DNA of 43,009 bases, taken from NCBI GenBank assembly GCA_018335895.1, contig JAGXQU010000053.1, positions 1 to 43,009 of the forward strand, in the 5' to 3' direction. Source of the DNA: Hyphomicrobiales bacterium (lineage in GTDB: Bacteria > Pseudomonadota > Alphaproteobacteria > Rhizobiales > Xanthobacteraceae). A program made the position numbers and the translations under genes. The notes under the pieces are model-generated. The model saw nothing but the letters and a program-made list of their open reading frames with translations, did no database searches and was not told the origin of the DNA. This document shows, one piece after another, positions 7,797 through 17,634 of the stretch (position 1 is the stretch's first letter; each line of letters begins with the position of its first letter).

Positions 7797-8624
7797 CTAA
7801 CGATCTTCCCATTTCGGCGTGCGCTTCTCGACGAAGGCGCCGATGCCTTCCTCGGCGTCGCGCGCGAGCATGTTTTCGGTCATCACTTCCGCCGTGTAGC
7901 GGTAGGCGCTCTCCAGATCCATCTCGCGCTGGCGGTAGTACGCCTCCTTGCCGATTTTCAGCGTATGCGCGGATTTCGATGCGATCTTGTTTGCAAGCGC
8001 TAGCGCTTCGTGGCGCTCGAACCCGCTATCCACCACACGATTGATGAGACCAATTTCGTAGGCGCGCTGCGCTGGGATCAGGTCGCCGGTCAGCAGCATT
8101 TCCATCGCGTGCTTGTTGGTCACATTTCGCGAGAGCGCCACCATCGGCGTCGAGCAGAAGAGGCCAATATCGACGCCCGGTGTCGCGAAGCGCGCTTCCT
8201 TCGATGCAACCGCAAGATCGCAGCTTGCGACGAGCTGGCAGCCCGCGGCACTCGCGACACCGCCGACCGCCGCGATCACGGGTTTCGGCAGATGCACGAT
8301 CGACATCATCATCGCGGCACAACTTTCGAACATGTGGCGGAAGAAGGCGCGGCCTTTGTCGGCGTCGGCGCGGCGCGCGGTCATCTGCTTCATGTCGTGG
8401 CCCGCGCAGAAGCCGGGGCCATTTGCGGCGATTACGAGCGCACGCACGGCTTTGTCGTCGCGGACGCGCAAGATCTCCGCGGACAGCACGTCGATCATTT
8501 CCTGCGAGAGCGAGTTTCGCGCTGCGGGACGGTTCAGCACCAGCATCGCGACCGCGCCGTGATCCTCGCGGAGCACGATAGGCGCGGCTTCACCGGATTT
8601 TGCAGCGGCGGTTTGCGGCGTCAT
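7797..8624 (-). CDS. Enoyl-CoA hydratase/isomerase family protein (ECHDC3-like)
   Basis: A 275-residue crotonase-fold protein. The oxyanion-hole segments are FCAGHDMKQM and GVASAAGCQLVASCDLAVA, followed by ATPGVDIGLFCSTPMVALSR. This wording matches the ECHDC3-type subgroup, in which the usual pair of catalytic glutamates is not conserved; I do not see them at the normal places here, so true hydratase activity is uncertain. The ATG at 8624 (MTPQTAAAKS) is preferred; the frame stays open further upstream but lies antisense to the neighbouring thioesterase gene. It is divergent from that thioesterase, which suggests a shared acyl-CoA theme. Confidence 0.85.
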   Translation of the reverse strand: MTPQTAAAKSGEAAPIVLREDHGAVAMLVLNRPAARNSLSQEMIDVLSAEILRVRDDKAVRALVIAANGPGFCAGHDMKQMTARRADADKGRAFFRHMFESCAAMMMSIVHLPKPVIAAVGGVASAAGCQLVASCDLAVASKEARFATPGVDIGLFCSTPMVALSRNVTNKHAMEMLLTGDLIPAQRAYEIGLINRVVDSGFERHEALALANKIASKSAHTLKIGKEAYYRQREMDLESAYRYTAEVMTENMLARDAEEGIGAFVEKRTPKWEDR

Positions 8625-8702
8625 TTGTCGGCTTTTGGCTTCTCGTTTCTTCTTTCGCATTGTATCCGAATTGGGAAGCGTTAAGCGAGGGAGAAGAAGA
8701 AC

Positions 8703-9137
8703 GTGGCAGCCATGCCGGTCGTGATGACGGTCGAGGAATTGCGCGATTACCTCGCCAAAGAGTTTCCGCAGGCCTATGCGCCCGGCAAGCCGAATAAGAT
8801 TATTTCGGTAGGGCCGGGGACGGCGGTGGTGCACTTCACGGCAAGCGAGCGGCACCTGCGTCCGGGCGGTACGGTGTCCGGGCCTACGCTGATGGGCCTT
8901 GCAGATGGTGCGATTTATGTCGCGATCCTCGCTGCCATCGGCCCGGTCGCGCTCGCAGTGACCACGAGCTTCACGTGCAATTTTCTCTCGAAGCCCGCGC
9001 CCGGCGATCTCGCCTGCGATGTCAAAATCCTCAAGCTCGGGAAGCGCCTGGTGGTGGCGGAGGCCTCGATCCACGGGGTCAACGACACGGAGCCCTGCGC
9101 GCATGTGGTCGCGACCTACTCGATTCCGCCGCGATAG
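8703..9137 (+). CDS. PaaI-family hotdog thioesterase
   Basis: A 144-residue single hotdog-domain acyl-CoA thioesterase. The PaaI-type core is clear: GGTVSGPTLMGLADGAIY holds the conserved helix aspartate, and VTTSFTCNFLSKPAPGDL forms the following strand. It would hydrolyse a CoA ester whose acyl group cannot be read from sequence. The start may be GTG at 8703 or ATG at 8712; a GGGAGAAG ribosome site lies before both. It is divergent from the ECHDC3-like gene and precedes rplM by 140 bases. Confidence 0.85.
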   Translation: MAAMPVVMTVEELRDYLAKEFPQAYAPGKPNKIISVGPGTAVVHFTASERHLRPGGTVSGPTLMGLADGAIYVAILAAIGPVALAVTTSFTCNFLSKPAPGDLACDVKILKLGKRLVVAEASIHGVNDTEPCAHVVATYSIPPR

Positions 9138-9213
9138 CGGCACTTAGCGCTAGGTATTAAAATACCATATTTATAAGCCATTGTAATTCAATGACTTTAT
9201 TTCATCTTGGTGC

Positions 9214-9242
9214 TTGACGCTGCTGCGTGTGTTTCATAGAAA
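9214..9242 (+). promoter_or_regulatory. Probable sigma-70 promoter of rplM-rpsI
   Basis: TTGACG (9214-9219), a 17-base spacer and TAGAAA (9237-9242) lie 36 bases before the rplM start, after an AT-rich stretch that stands out from the neighbouring coding DNA. The -35 box is strong and the -10 box only fair. Confidence 0.45.
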
Positions 9243-9277
9243 CCGCGCCAACGATTTCCCTACCTAGGAAGAACGTC

Positions 9278-9742
9278 ATGACCACCTTTGTGGCGAAGCC
9301 CGCCGAGGTCGAGAAGAAATGGGTGCTGATCGATGCATCCGGTCTCGTCGTCGGCCGTCTCGCGACCATCATCGCCATGCGCCTCAAGGGCAAGCATAAG
9401 GCGATCTACACCCCGCACATGGACTGCGGCGACAACATCGTCGTCATCAATGCCGAGAAGGTCGTCTTCACGGGCAAGAAGCTCCAGAAGAAGGTCTATC
9501 ACCATCACACCGGATACATCGGCGGCATCAAAGAGCGTTCCGCCAAGATGATCATGGAAGGCCGCTTCCCAGAGCGCATCCTCGAGAAGGCCGTCGAGCG
9601 CATGCTCGCGCGCGGGCCGCTCGGCCGGAAGATCATGGGCAACCTGCGCGTCTACAAGGGCGACAAGCATCCGCACGAAGCGCAGAACCCGGTGAAGCTC
9701 GATATCGCAAAACTCAACCGCAAGAATGTGGGGGCCGCGTGA
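9278..9742 (+). CDS. rplM: 50S ribosomal protein L13
   Basis: A 154-residue uL13 protein: [47 protein letters not shown], then the signature [39 protein letters not shown]. It binds 23S rRNA early in large-subunit assembly. The ATG at 9278 with AGGAAG upstream gives the family N terminus; a longer frame from 9227 would add residues not found in L13. Its stop overlaps the rpsI start by one base (TGATG), the usual rplM-rpsI arrangement. Confidence 0.97.
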   Translation: MTTFVAKPAEVEKKWVLIDASGLVVGRLATIIAMRLKGKHKAIYTPHMDCGDNIVVINAEKVVFTGKKLQKKVYHHHTGYIGGIKERSAKMIMEGRFPERILEKAVERMLARGPLGRKIMGNLRVYKGDKHPHEAQNPVKLDIAKLNRKNVGAA

Positions 9743-10218
9743 TGGCCGAATCCGTTCAGTCTCTCGAAGGCCTTTCGGCACTCAAGGGCGTGCAGCCCGA
9801 AGCGCCGGTCCACGTTCAGAAGCTCGACAAGCAGGGCCGCGCCTACGCGACCGGCAAGCGCAAGGACGCGGTCGCCCGCGTCTGGCTCAAACGGGGCTCG
9901 GGCAAGATCCTCGTCAACGAGCGCACCGTCGAAGTGTACTTCGCGCGCCCGGTGCTTCGCATGATCATCCAGCAGCCTTTCATCGCGGCGAACCGCGGCG
10001 GCCAGTACGATGTGGTTTGCACTGTCTCCGGCGGCGGTCTGTCCGGTCAGGCCGGCGCGCTGCGCCATGGTCTATCGCGCGCGCTGACGTTCTTCGAGCC
10101 CGAACTGCGTGGCGTGCTCAAGAAGGGCGGCTTCCTGACCCGCGACAGCCGCGTGGTCGAGCGCAAGAAGTACGGCAAGAAGAAAGCCCGCCGCAGCTTC
10201 CAGTTCTCGAAGCGCTAG
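9742..10218 (+). CDS. rpsI: 30S ribosomal protein S9
   Basis: A 158-residue uS9 protein with the core [26 protein letters not shown], the [19 protein letters not shown] segment and the basic C-terminal tail ending in SFQFSKR, whose last arginine reaches the P-site tRNA in ribosome structures. The roughly 30-residue acidic N-terminal arm before the core is typical of alphaproteobacterial S9. Start ATG 9742 overlaps the rplM stop. A strong hairpin terminator follows. Confidence 0.97.
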   Translation: MAESVQSLEGLSALKGVQPEAPVHVQKLDKQGRAYATGKRKDAVARVWLKRGSGKILVNERTVEVYFARPVLRMIIQQPFIAANRGGQYDVVCTVSGGGLSGQAGALRHGLSRALTFFEPELRGVLKKGGFLTRDSRVVERKKYGKKKARRSFQFSKR

Positions 10219-10241
10219 GCGTTATCGTTTCATTCACTACG

Positions 10242-10270
10242 AAGGGCGCGCCGCGAGGTGCGCCCTTTTC
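10242..10270 (+). terminator. Rho-independent terminator after rpsI
   Basis: Arms AAGGGCGC (10242-10249) and GCGCCCTT (10260-10267) with a 10-base loop, followed by TTCGTTT. Confidence 0.8.
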
Positions 10271-10370
10271 GTTTGGGGAACGATGTTTCAAATTTTACCG
10301 AGTTGGCCACCGCTTCTGTAGGTTTTAGCGGCTAGATCATAGGCAACAGAATACCGCGGAAGTTTCGCCT

Positions 10371-11696
10371 GTGCTTGATCTCGATGTCCGCACACTTTTC
10401 ATTATCTCGATCTCGGTCACGCTGGTGCTGGGATTCCTGTTGCTGTTCGCGTGGTACCAGAACCGCGAGATCCGCGCGCTGGGCTGGTGGAGTGTCAGTC
10501 ACTTTGTGACCTGCGCAGGCGCGGCGCTGCTAAGCGTGCGCGGTTACGTTCCGGACGTGCTTTCGACCGATATCGCGAACATGCTGATCCTCGTCGCCTG
10601 TGGCATTGGGTGGGGCGGAGCGCGTCTGTTCGACGACCGCAGTGTGCCGATGAGCGGCGTGCTGGCCGGTCCGATCCTCTGGCTGTTCGTGTCGCAGCTT
10701 CCGGTGCTGAACGACTCGGTCAACGCCCGGATCATGTTCAGCTCGGCAATCATTTCCGTCTACACGATCGGCACCGGATGCGAAATTTGGCGCGGCCGGC
10801 TCATCGAACCATTGATGTCGCGGTGGCCGCTGAGTGTGACGCTCTTCGTCCACGGCTTGGTCTATGCACTGCGCATCTGGCTTGTATTTGCTTTCCCGGT
10901 GGCGTCCGGGGCCACCTTCTACGCCGTCGCCTGGTTCAGCATCATCGGGCTGGAATCGCTGCTTTTCCTGATCGTCGCTTCCTTCATGGTCCTCGCGATG
11001 GCGAAGGAGCGCAGCGAACTCGTGCACAAGACCAATGCCATGCTCGATCCCTTGACGAATATTCCGAACCGCCGCGCCTTCCTCGATGCCGCGATGCGCC
11101 GCATGCGCCAGCGCTCGCGCAATCCGGAGCCGGTGACGGCCATGCTGTTCGATCTCGATCACTTCAAGTCGGTCAACGACCGCTTCGGCCATTCGATCGG
11201 CGACGAAGTGCTTCGCATTTTCACAGCCAAGGCTGCGGCCGAGTTTCGCTCAACCGATATCATGGGCCGCCTCGGCGGTGAGGAGTTTGGCGCGCTTCTG
11301 TTTGGCGCGGGCGAGGGAACGGCGATCGGCACTGCCGAGCGTATCCGCCGCGCGCTCATGGTCGCGACCGCCGAGATCGACGGCAAGCATGTCGATGCTA
11401 CTGTGAGCGTGGGCGTCGCCGTACTTGCCCGGGATGCGGACGAGGACGTGGCGTCTCTGTTCGAGCGGGCGGATCATGCGCTCTACGCAGCGAAAAAGCG
11501 CGGCAGAAATCGTGTCGAGGTCGCTGGAAGGCAGTCCGCAGCCGGTGCCGAGCGCGATGCCGGAGAAGCACGGCCGGAACTGGCAACCGTTTCCCCGATC
11601 AGGGCGGCGAGCCCCACGCTTGTTCCGCAATCGCCATCGTTTGATGACGACATCGCCTGGGCGGAAGCCGAGCCGTTGCGGGCGGCGCGCAAGTAA
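10371..11696 (+). CDS. Membrane GGDEF protein (probable diguanylate cyclase)
   Basis: A 441-residue protein with an N-terminal membrane domain of about six to seven segments (residues 8-210) and a GGDEF domain (about 222-380). The active-site motif is GGEEF (302-306), with the product-binding I site RSTD (293-296) exactly five residues before it, so a feedback-inhibited diguanylate cyclase making cyclic di-GMP is likely. DPLTNIPNRRAF and DLDHFKSVNDRFGH complete the domain. A low-complexity Ala/Pro-rich tail of about 50 residues follows. The start is GTG at 10371. The next gene is a close paralogue with the same layout. Confidence 0.88.
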   Translation: MLDLDVRTLFIISISVTLVLGFLLLFAWYQNREIRALGWWSVSHFVTCAGAALLSVRGYVPDVLSTDIANMLILVACGIGWGGARLFDDRSVPMSGVLAGPILWLFVSQLPVLNDSVNARIMFSSAIISVYTIGTGCEIWRGRLIEPLMSRWPLSVTLFVHGLVYALRIWLVFAFPVASGATFYAVAWFSIIGLESLLFLIVASFMVLAMAKERSELVHKTNAMLDPLTNIPNRRAFLDAAMRRMRQRSRNPEPVTAMLFDLDHFKSVNDRFGHSIGDEVLRIFTAKAAAEFRSTDIMGRLGGEEFGALLFGAGEGTAIGTAERIRRALMVATAEIDGKHVDATVSVGVAVLARDADEDVASLFERADHALYAAKKRGRNRVEVAGRQSAAGAERDAGEARPELATVSPIRAASPTLVPQSPSFDDDIAWAEAEPLRAARK

Positions 11697-11798
11697 GCGC
11701 CGGTTCCTGCTCCGTCAAAGTTTAGACAGTCGAAGGACGGTTCCGTAAAGCGGCGGCGCTAACCTGTACCAGTCCCGTTTCCTTGTAGCGGCGAAACA

Positions 11799-13028
11799 AT
11801 GGTTCTTGATGTACCGACTTTGCTCGTCGTTTCGATCTTCGTAACGGCGGTGCTGGGCCTGCTTCTGATCTTCGCCTGGATTCAGGACCGGAGCATACAG
11901 GCGCTCGGCTGGTGGGGCGCGGCTTACCTGCTCGGCGGTCTTTCCGCCGGAATGCTCAGCCTCCAGCAGTTCATCGCGAATGCGCTCGTTATCGATCTCG
12001 CCAGCGCGCTTCTCTTCGTCGCCTGCGGCATGTCCTGGAACGGGGCGCGCGTGTTCGACGGCAAGAACGTTCAACCGTTTGCGATGTTTGCAGGCGCGAC
12101 GATCTGGCTTCTCGCCTGCCAGATTCCCGGCTTCGCCGAGTCGTCGATCGGCCGCATCGTGGTGAGTTCGCTGATCATCTCGAACTATACGCTTTTCACC
12201 GCGTTCGAGCTGTGGAGCGGCAGGGCGGAGAAACTCAATTCCCGCTGGCCTGCGGTGATCGTGATCACGCTGCATGGCGTGGTGTTTCCGAGCCAAGTGC
12301 CGCTCACCATGGTGCTGCCGGGCGATCGCATTGCGGCGGGACTGACGAACGGCTGGATTGCAACGCTTGCGATCGAATCCCTGCTGTACTCCATCGCTGC
12401 GGCGTTCATTCTTCTCGAGATGGCGAAAGAACGCACCGAGCGCGTGCACAAGGAAGCGGCGCTGATCGATCCGCTGACCGGGGTCCACAATCGCCGCGCC
12501 ATCACGGAGTTCGCGAAACAAATTCTGGCGCGCGATGTGCGCCCGACCAAGCCGATGGCCGTTTTCATGTTCGACATCGACAAGTTCAAGTCGATCAACG
12601 ACACGTTCGGACATCCTGTCGGCGACAAGGTCATCAAGCTGCTCGCAGCGACCGCGAAGAAGACGCTCCGTCAGACCGACGTATTCGGGCGGCTCGGCGG
12701 TGAGGAGTTCGCGGCCTTTCTCGGCAATACCGACGAGAAGGGCGCCGTCATCGTCGCCGAACGCGTGAGAATTGCGTTCCTTGAAGCGGCGAAAGTCGTC
12801 GACGGCATCAAGATCGGCGCTACCGTCAGCATCGGTGTAACCTTCACGACGAACTATAAAGACGAGGTCGATGCGCTGCTCGCGCGGGCGGATGAGGCGC
12901 TTTACGAGGCAAAGAACGCGGGCCGCAATCGCGTTATGATCCGCAGCGAGCAGAACGTGCAGGTGCCGGCAAGCAGTCTTGTCCCGGACCTGCCGGCGGC
13001 TCTATCAGAGCCGGTTACCACTCGTTAA
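11799..13028 (+). CDS. Membrane GGDEF protein, paralogue of the preceding gene
   Basis: A 409-residue protein with the same plan as its upstream neighbour: membrane segments to about residue 208, then a GGDEF domain with GGEEF at 300-304 and I site RQTD at 291-294. The N-terminal stretches align without gaps (for example ALGWW, LFVACGMSWNGARVFD versus LILVACGIGWGGARLFD), so the pair arose by tandem duplication and then diverged. The membrane part has no named sensor domain that I recognise; its ligand is unknown. Start ATG 11799, about 100 bases after the first gene; no terminator is evident between them. Confidence 0.88.
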   Translation: MVLDVPTLLVVSIFVTAVLGLLLIFAWIQDRSIQALGWWGAAYLLGGLSAGMLSLQQFIANALVIDLASALLFVACGMSWNGARVFDGKNVQPFAMFAGATIWLLACQIPGFAESSIGRIVVSSLIISNYTLFTAFELWSGRAEKLNSRWPAVIVITLHGVVFPSQVPLTMVLPGDRIAAGLTNGWIATLAIESLLYSIAAAFILLEMAKERTERVHKEAALIDPLTGVHNRRAITEFAKQILARDVRPTKPMAVFMFDIDKFKSINDTFGHPVGDKVIKLLAATAKKTLRQTDVFGRLGGEEFAAFLGNTDEKGAVIVAERVRIAFLEAAKVVDGIKIGATVSIGVTFTTNYKDEVDALLARADEALYEAKNAGRNRVMIRSEQNVQVPASSLVPDLPAALSEPVTTR

Positions 13029-13052
13029 CCGTGTGGGGATTACGCTTGGCGA

Positions 13053-13253
13053 ATGGCAAGCGTTGAGTCCCGTAACATCGCCGCTGAAGCGGCCCGGCTG
13101 GAAGCTCTCGCTCATGGCGCGGGTGAGGCGCTGGCCTGCACCCACGAAACGGCAGAAGAACTGCATCGCTCGCTGGTTCGCGAATTCATCGAGCGCAAGC
13201 AGAGCCGCGGCGTGTGGGCAAAGATGCGGGCGCTGAGCCTTTTCTCGCTCTGA
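13053..13253 (+). CDS. Small hypothetical protein
   Basis: A possible 66-residue soluble protein (MASVESRNIAAEAARLEAL...) rich in Ala and Glu and probably helical throughout. It begins 24 bases after the second GGDEF gene on the same strand and ends in LSLFSL. I recognise no family. Codon use resembles the neighbours, but there is no clear ribosome site, so it may not be real. Confidence 0.4.
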   Translation: MASVESRNIAAEAARLEALAHGAGEALACTHETAEELHRSLVREFIERKQSRGVWAKMRALSLFSL

Positions 13254-13277
13254 TTTCCGATCCGATATCTGCTGATC

Positions 13278-13467
13278 TCAGATTTTAGCCCGAGACTCCG
13301 TGCGCGCATTTTCCAATACGCGCCGTACGAACGCAGTGATATGTTTGATCGCGGCTTCGCCCCGGTTGGGGCCTAGCTGGCCCTGAACGGCGAGGGTGGC
13401 GAGGCCGTGCACCAGCGCCCACTGCTGCAATACGCCGTACAGGCGCTGGCCGCGAGACCGCTGTTTC
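13278..13467 (-). pseudogene. C-terminal remnant of a TetR-like regulator
   Basis: The minus frame ending at 13278 reads LQQWALVHGLATLAVQGQLG followed by GEAAIKHITAFVRRVLENA, which resembles the end of TetR-family ligand-binding domains (the WHG-type group, with the typical W-A-L-V-H-G-L run). Nothing upstream in frame encodes a helix-turn-helix: within a few residues the frame enters the 3' end of the TonB receptor gene. So only about the last 55 residues of a regulator survive. Confidence 0.55.
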
Positions 13468-13471
13468 CGGT

Positions 13472-15535
13472 CTAAAACTCCTTCGCAAGACTGACACGCA
13501 GCGCGAGCGGCTCGACCGGGTGAATGTGCCTGTCGTCGACTCCTGCAGCGGGCTCGCCGTTCAGCCTCGAAGTATAGAAGTAGGCGATTTGGTTCGACTT
13601 CGCGTTGAAGAGATTGATCGCGTCGAGCCAGAGCTTCATTCCATTGTGGAAGCGATAGCCGAGACGGGCGTTTACCAGCGTCGTCGATCCGGAGTGCACG
13701 CTGTCGTCCTCGATCAGCGGCCGCGTTCCGAAGTGCCGCAGCTTCATCGCGCCGAACCATCCGAAGGCTTCGCCGAAGGTCACGCCTGCGGTCGCGACAG
13801 CCGTCGCCGCACCCGGAATGTGATCGCCGGCCGGATCGATGTCGGTGAACCGCGCGTGCGTCATGGAGAGGGACGTGTCGAAGCGGAGCCACGAACTGTA
13901 TTGATAGGCGTTCGTCCATTCGAAGCCCACGCGGCGGCTCGGGCGCGAGGCCTCGGTGGTGCCGGCATCGCCGACGAAAAGAAGCTCGGAATCGTAGTCC
14001 AGAATGAACACCGCAAACGAGGACTCGAGCTCCGGCAAGAACCTGCTTCGGACGCCGACTTCGCCGCCGCGCGATTTCACGAGGAAAGGCACCCGGTCCG
14101 CCGGGTTGCCCGAATTCGGATCGGTGGTGATGGTCACGCCGCGCAGGTCGTTCGAGTGGAACCCTTCGCCGATGTTCGCAAAGAACTCGGTGCGATGGAA
14201 CGGGCCGAACACGATTCCCGCTTTCGGGCTGGCGATACCCGCATCGGCTTTGCCGGAGTTTGCTGCGAGATCGCTCTCGACTTTACCCGTGTAGCGGTCG
14301 TAGCGCATGCCTGCGATCGTCCTCATCCAGTTCGTCCAGCGCAACACCTGTTGCACGTAGAACCCGGCGCTTGCTTCCTGTACGTCGTCCGCGCGCACGG
14401 TCGTCAGCGTCATGCGTTGCGCGGTCTTGAACAGGCCGAGCCGAATGTCGTCGTAGCGCGTCTGGACGCCGAACGTGGTTTCCACGGGCAGCGAAGCGAA
14501 ATTCGATTTGATTGTGTGCGAGGCGCTGATGCCGCCGAGGAAGCGCTTGTCGAGCTGACTGAACTGGTCGCCGTTCACCTGATCGTCGAGGAAGTAGGTG
14601 AAGTTATTGAAGAGACGCATGTCCTGACGCGCGAGGTAGCTGCTTATATGCGTCACCGTGCTGTCGGTGGTCATGCTCCAACGCGACGACAGGCTGTAGC
14701 GGCTCGATAACCCTCCGTCGGTTGCATCGAGCGTGCCGAAGCGCCCGATCAAGCCCTGACTGATCGCGCGCGCCGGAACCTGATCGGTCGAATTCCACTT
14801 GTTGTCGAAGGCCATCGCCGTGAAAGAGAAGCCGTCGAGCGCGGTGCCCTGGCTGTAGCGGAATATGCCGTTGAATTTCTTCTGCTTGTCGGGATTGTCC
14901 CAGGGGCCGTTGTAGCCGGTCGCCTCGATCGCGGTGAGGACAGTCCCGGCGCCGACCTGATGCGAGCCGATTACGAGGCCGCGCTTGTATCCAAAGCTGC
15001 CCATCGTGACCTGCGCGAGATTGCGCGGCAGCCGGTCAACGTAGTCGATGTGCACCGCGCCTGCGGACGCGAAATCGCCCTCTTCGGCGAAATAGGGGCC
15101 CTTGCGGACCCGCATCGACTGGATCAACTCGGGGATAAGAAAGTTCATGTCGGCGTAGCCCTGACCGTGGCCGTGGGTGCGCATGTTCACCGGCATGCCG
15201 TCGACGAAGAGCGCGATGTCTGAGCCGTGATCGAGGTTGAAGCCGCGGAGGAAATACTGATTGGCTTTGCCTTCGCCGGAATGCTGCGTGACGATCAGGC
15301 CGGGCACCTGCTCAAGCGCCTCGCCCGGACGCATCGCGGGTTGCGCATTGATCTGCTCGGGAGTGACAGTGATCTCGGTCGCGGCATTCGGCGGATTGGT
15401 GCGGTCGCCCGAGCCGGCGAGCACATCGATGGAGGGAAGGAAGATTTCCTGCGCGCATGCGACTTCGGCTGCGAACGAAACACCAAGCGCAGCCAACAGC
15501 ATGACGCGAGAGAAAACGCCACCCAACAAGTTCAT
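13472..15535 (-). CDS. TonB-dependent outer-membrane receptor
   Basis: A 687-residue receptor. A signal peptide (about 1-28, ending ACAQE) precedes a TonB-box-like SIDVLAG region, the plug domain (about 50-165, with ALEQVPGLIVTQHSGEGKANQYFLRGFNLDHG) and a 22-strand-type barrel ending in the outer-membrane signature phenylalanine (SLAKEF). The plug segment MRTHGHGQGYADMNF is histidine rich and characteristic of a subgroup whose ligand I cannot name. The ATG at 15535 is chosen because GGGGG lies six bases upstream; an upstream TTG at 15547 is weaker. It stands alone; no TonB/ExbBD or ABC genes are near, and a broken regulator gene abuts its 3' end. Confidence 0.88.
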   Translation of the reverse strand: MNLLGGVFSRVMLLAALGVSFAAEVACAQEIFLPSIDVLAGSGDRTNPPNAATEITVTPEQINAQPAMRPGEALEQVPGLIVTQHSGEGKANQYFLRGFNLDHGSDIALFVDGMPVNMRTHGHGQGYADMNFLIPELIQSMRVRKGPYFAEEGDFASAGAVHIDYVDRLPRNLAQVTMGSFGYKRGLVIGSHQVGAGTVLTAIEATGYNGPWDNPDKQKKFNGIFRYSQGTALDGFSFTAMAFDNKWNSTDQVPARAISQGLIGRFGTLDATDGGLSSRYSLSSRWSMTTDSTVTHISSYLARQDMRLFNNFTYFLDDQVNGDQFSQLDKRFLGGISASHTIKSNFASLPVETTFGVQTRYDDIRLGLFKTAQRMTLTTVRADDVQEASAGFYVQQVLRWTNWMRTIAGMRYDRYTGKVESDLAANSGKADAGIASPKAGIVFGPFHRTEFFANIGEGFHSNDLRGVTITTDPNSGNPADRVPFLVKSRGGEVGVRSRFLPELESSFAVFILDYDSELLFVGDAGTTEASRPSRRVGFEWTNAYQYSSWLRFDTSLSMTHARFTDIDPAGDHIPGAATAVATAGVTFGEAFGWFGAMKLRHFGTRPLIEDDSVHSGSTTLVNARLGYRFHNGMKLWLDAINLFNAKSNQIAYFYTSRLNGEPAAGVDDRHIHPVEPLALRVSLAKEF

Positions 15536-15629
15536 TGCAGCCCCCAAGCAATTCTACGTTCGCGAGGGTGCAACGCAATTGCAATCGTATGCGTGCGACG
15601 GCAACTTCATCCTTGGCAGCACCGAAAAC

Positions 15630-15657
15630 AAAAAGGGCGCTTCTTGCGAAGCGCCCC
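15630..15657 (-). terminator. Terminator of glnA
   Basis: On the minus strand a perfect 9-base stem (GGGCGCTTC with GAAGCGCCC, 15636-15657, loop of 4) is followed by a run of five T. It lies 55 bases after the glnA stop. Confidence 0.85.
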
Positions 15658-15711
15658 TAGAGTTTGACCGCGCAATCCCCCAATCACGCGATCCGGGAGG
15701 AAACCTGTTGC

Positions 15712-17121
15712 TCAGTACGAGTAGTACATCTCGAATTCGACCGGGTGCGGCGTGTGCTCGAAGCGGACCACATCCTGCATCTTGAGATCGATGTAGCTGT
15801 CGATGAAGTCGTCGTCGAAGACGCCGCCGGCCTTGAGGAAGTCGCGGTCCTTGTCGAGGTTCATGAGCGCCTCGCGGAGCGAGCCGCAGACCGTCGGAAT
15901 CTTCTTCAGTTCCTTCGGCGGCAGATCGTAGAGGTCCTTGTCCATCGCCGAACCCGGATCCATCTTGTTCTTGATGCCGTCGAGACCGGCCATCAGCATG
16001 GCTGCGAAGGCGAGGTAGGGGTTCGCCATCGGATCGGGGAAGCGCACTTCGACGCGCTTCGCCTTCGGATTCGAGGTGAACGGGATGCGGCACGACGCCG
16101 AGCGGTTACGCGCGGAGTAGGCGAGCAGCACCGGCGCTTCGTAGCCCGGCACCAGACGCTTGTAGGAGTTGGTGGACGGATTGGTGAAGGCGTTGATCGC
16201 CTTCGCGTGCTTGATGATGCCGGCGATGTAGGAGAGGCAGGTGTCCGAGAGGCCGGCATATTTGTCGCCGGCGAATACGGGCGTCGAGCCCTTCCAGATC
16301 GACTGGTGGCAGTGCATGCCCGAGCCGTTGTCACCGTAGATCGGCTTCGGCATGAAGGTCGCGCTCTTGCCGTACATGTGGGCGACCTGGTGGATGCAGT
16401 ACTTATAAATCTGCATGTGGTCGGCCATCGTGGTGAGCGGGCCGAACTTCAGGCCGAGCTCATGCTGCGCGCTCGCCACTTCGTGGTGGTGCTTCTCGAC
16501 CTTGGCACCCATCTTCGCCATGGCGCCGAGCATTTCGGAACGCATGTCCTGCGCCGAGTCCTGCGGCGGCACCGGGAAGTAGCCGCCCTTGGTGCGGATG
16601 CGGTGGCCGAGGTTGCCGGACTCGTATTCGGTCGCGGAGTTGATCGGCAGTTCCACCGAGTCGAGGCGGAAGCCGGTGTTGTAGGGGTCGGCTGCGAACT
16701 TCACGTCGTCGAACACGAAGAACTCTGCTTCGGGGCCGAAATAGATGGTGTCGCCGATGCCCGACGACTTCACATAGGCTTCGGCCTTTTTCGCCATGCC
16801 ACGCGGGTCGCGGTTGTAAGGCTCGCCGGTGGTCGGCTCGAGCACGTCGCAGACGATCGAGACCGTGGTCTCGGCAAAGAACGGATCGACGCAGGCGGTC
16901 GCCGGATCCGGCATCAGGCACATGTCGGACTCGTTGATCGCTTTCCAGCCGGCGATCGAAGAGCCGTCAAACATGATGCCTTCGGAGAAGGTTTCTTCCT
17001 CGATCATGCCGACGTCGAACGTGACGTGCTGCCACTTGCCGCGCGGATCGGTGAAACGGAAATCGACATACTTTACGTCCTGATCCTTTATCAGTTTCAG
17101 GACATCCTTGGCGCTAGACAT
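15712..17121 (-). CDS. glnA: Glutamine synthetase type I
   Basis: A 469-residue type I glutamine synthetase, the dodecameric enzyme that makes glutamine from glutamate, ammonia and ATP. Visible signatures: [21 protein letters not shown], the [10 protein letters not shown] metal/ammonia region, [27 protein letters not shown] and the adenylylation site DLYDLPPKE with Tyr398, so activity is probably controlled by GlnE through GlnB. It follows glnB on the same strand 66 bases downstream and ends at a strong terminator. Confidence 0.97.
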   Translation of the reverse strand: MSSAKDVLKLIKDQDVKYVDFRFTDPRGKWQHVTFDVGMIEEETFSEGIMFDGSSIAGWKAINESDMCLMPDPATACVDPFFAETTVSIVCDVLEPTTGEPYNRDPRGMAKKAEAYVKSSGIGDTIYFGPEAEFFVFDDVKFAADPYNTGFRLDSVELPINSATEYESGNLGHRIRTKGGYFPVPPQDSAQDMRSEMLGAMAKMGAKVEKHHHEVASAQHELGLKFGPLTTMADHMQIYKYCIHQVAHMYGKSATFMPKPIYGDNGSGMHCHQSIWKGSTPVFAGDKYAGLSDTCLSYIAGIIKHAKAINAFTNPSTNSYKRLVPGYEAPVLLAYSARNRSASCRIPFTSNPKAKRVEVRFPDPMANPYLAFAAMLMAGLDGIKNKMDPGSAMDKDLYDLPPKELKKIPTVCGSLREALMNLDKDRDFLKAGGVFDDDFIDSYIDLKMQDVVRFEHTPHPVEFEMYYSY

Positions 17122-17187
17122 TGCGGTAGTTCCCCTCGTTATCTGAATTCCCGGGCCCGGGAATTGTTTGCGTTTGAGCGCGAGTAA

Positions 17188-17616
<429 letters not shown>

Positions 17617-17618
17617 TT

Positions 17619-17634
17619 AGCAGGGTCCGTGCCA
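17619..17634 (-). promoter_or_regulatory. Sigma-54 promoter of glnBA
   Basis: On the minus strand TGGCACGGACCCTGCT gives the -24 GG and -12 GC with exactly 10 bases between, matching TGGCAC-N5-TTGC except for one base. Transcription would start near 17608, about 80 bases before glnB. This fits nitrogen control through RpoN/NtrC known for glnBA in this group. Confidence 0.75.

Noticed and set aside
8625-9143. An N-terminal extension of the enoyl-CoA hydratase to 448 residues
   Set aside because: The extra 173 residues are antisense to the thioesterase gene and are not part of the crotonase family.
13520-14710. A 396-codon plus-strand frame inside the TonB receptor gene
   Set aside because: Antisense shadow of the receptor; the encoded sequence resembles no protein family.
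15664-17187. A 507-codon plus-strand frame opposite glnA
   Set aside because: It is fully antisense to an unmistakable glutamine synthetase gene and has no family features; long antisense frames are common in GC-rich genes.
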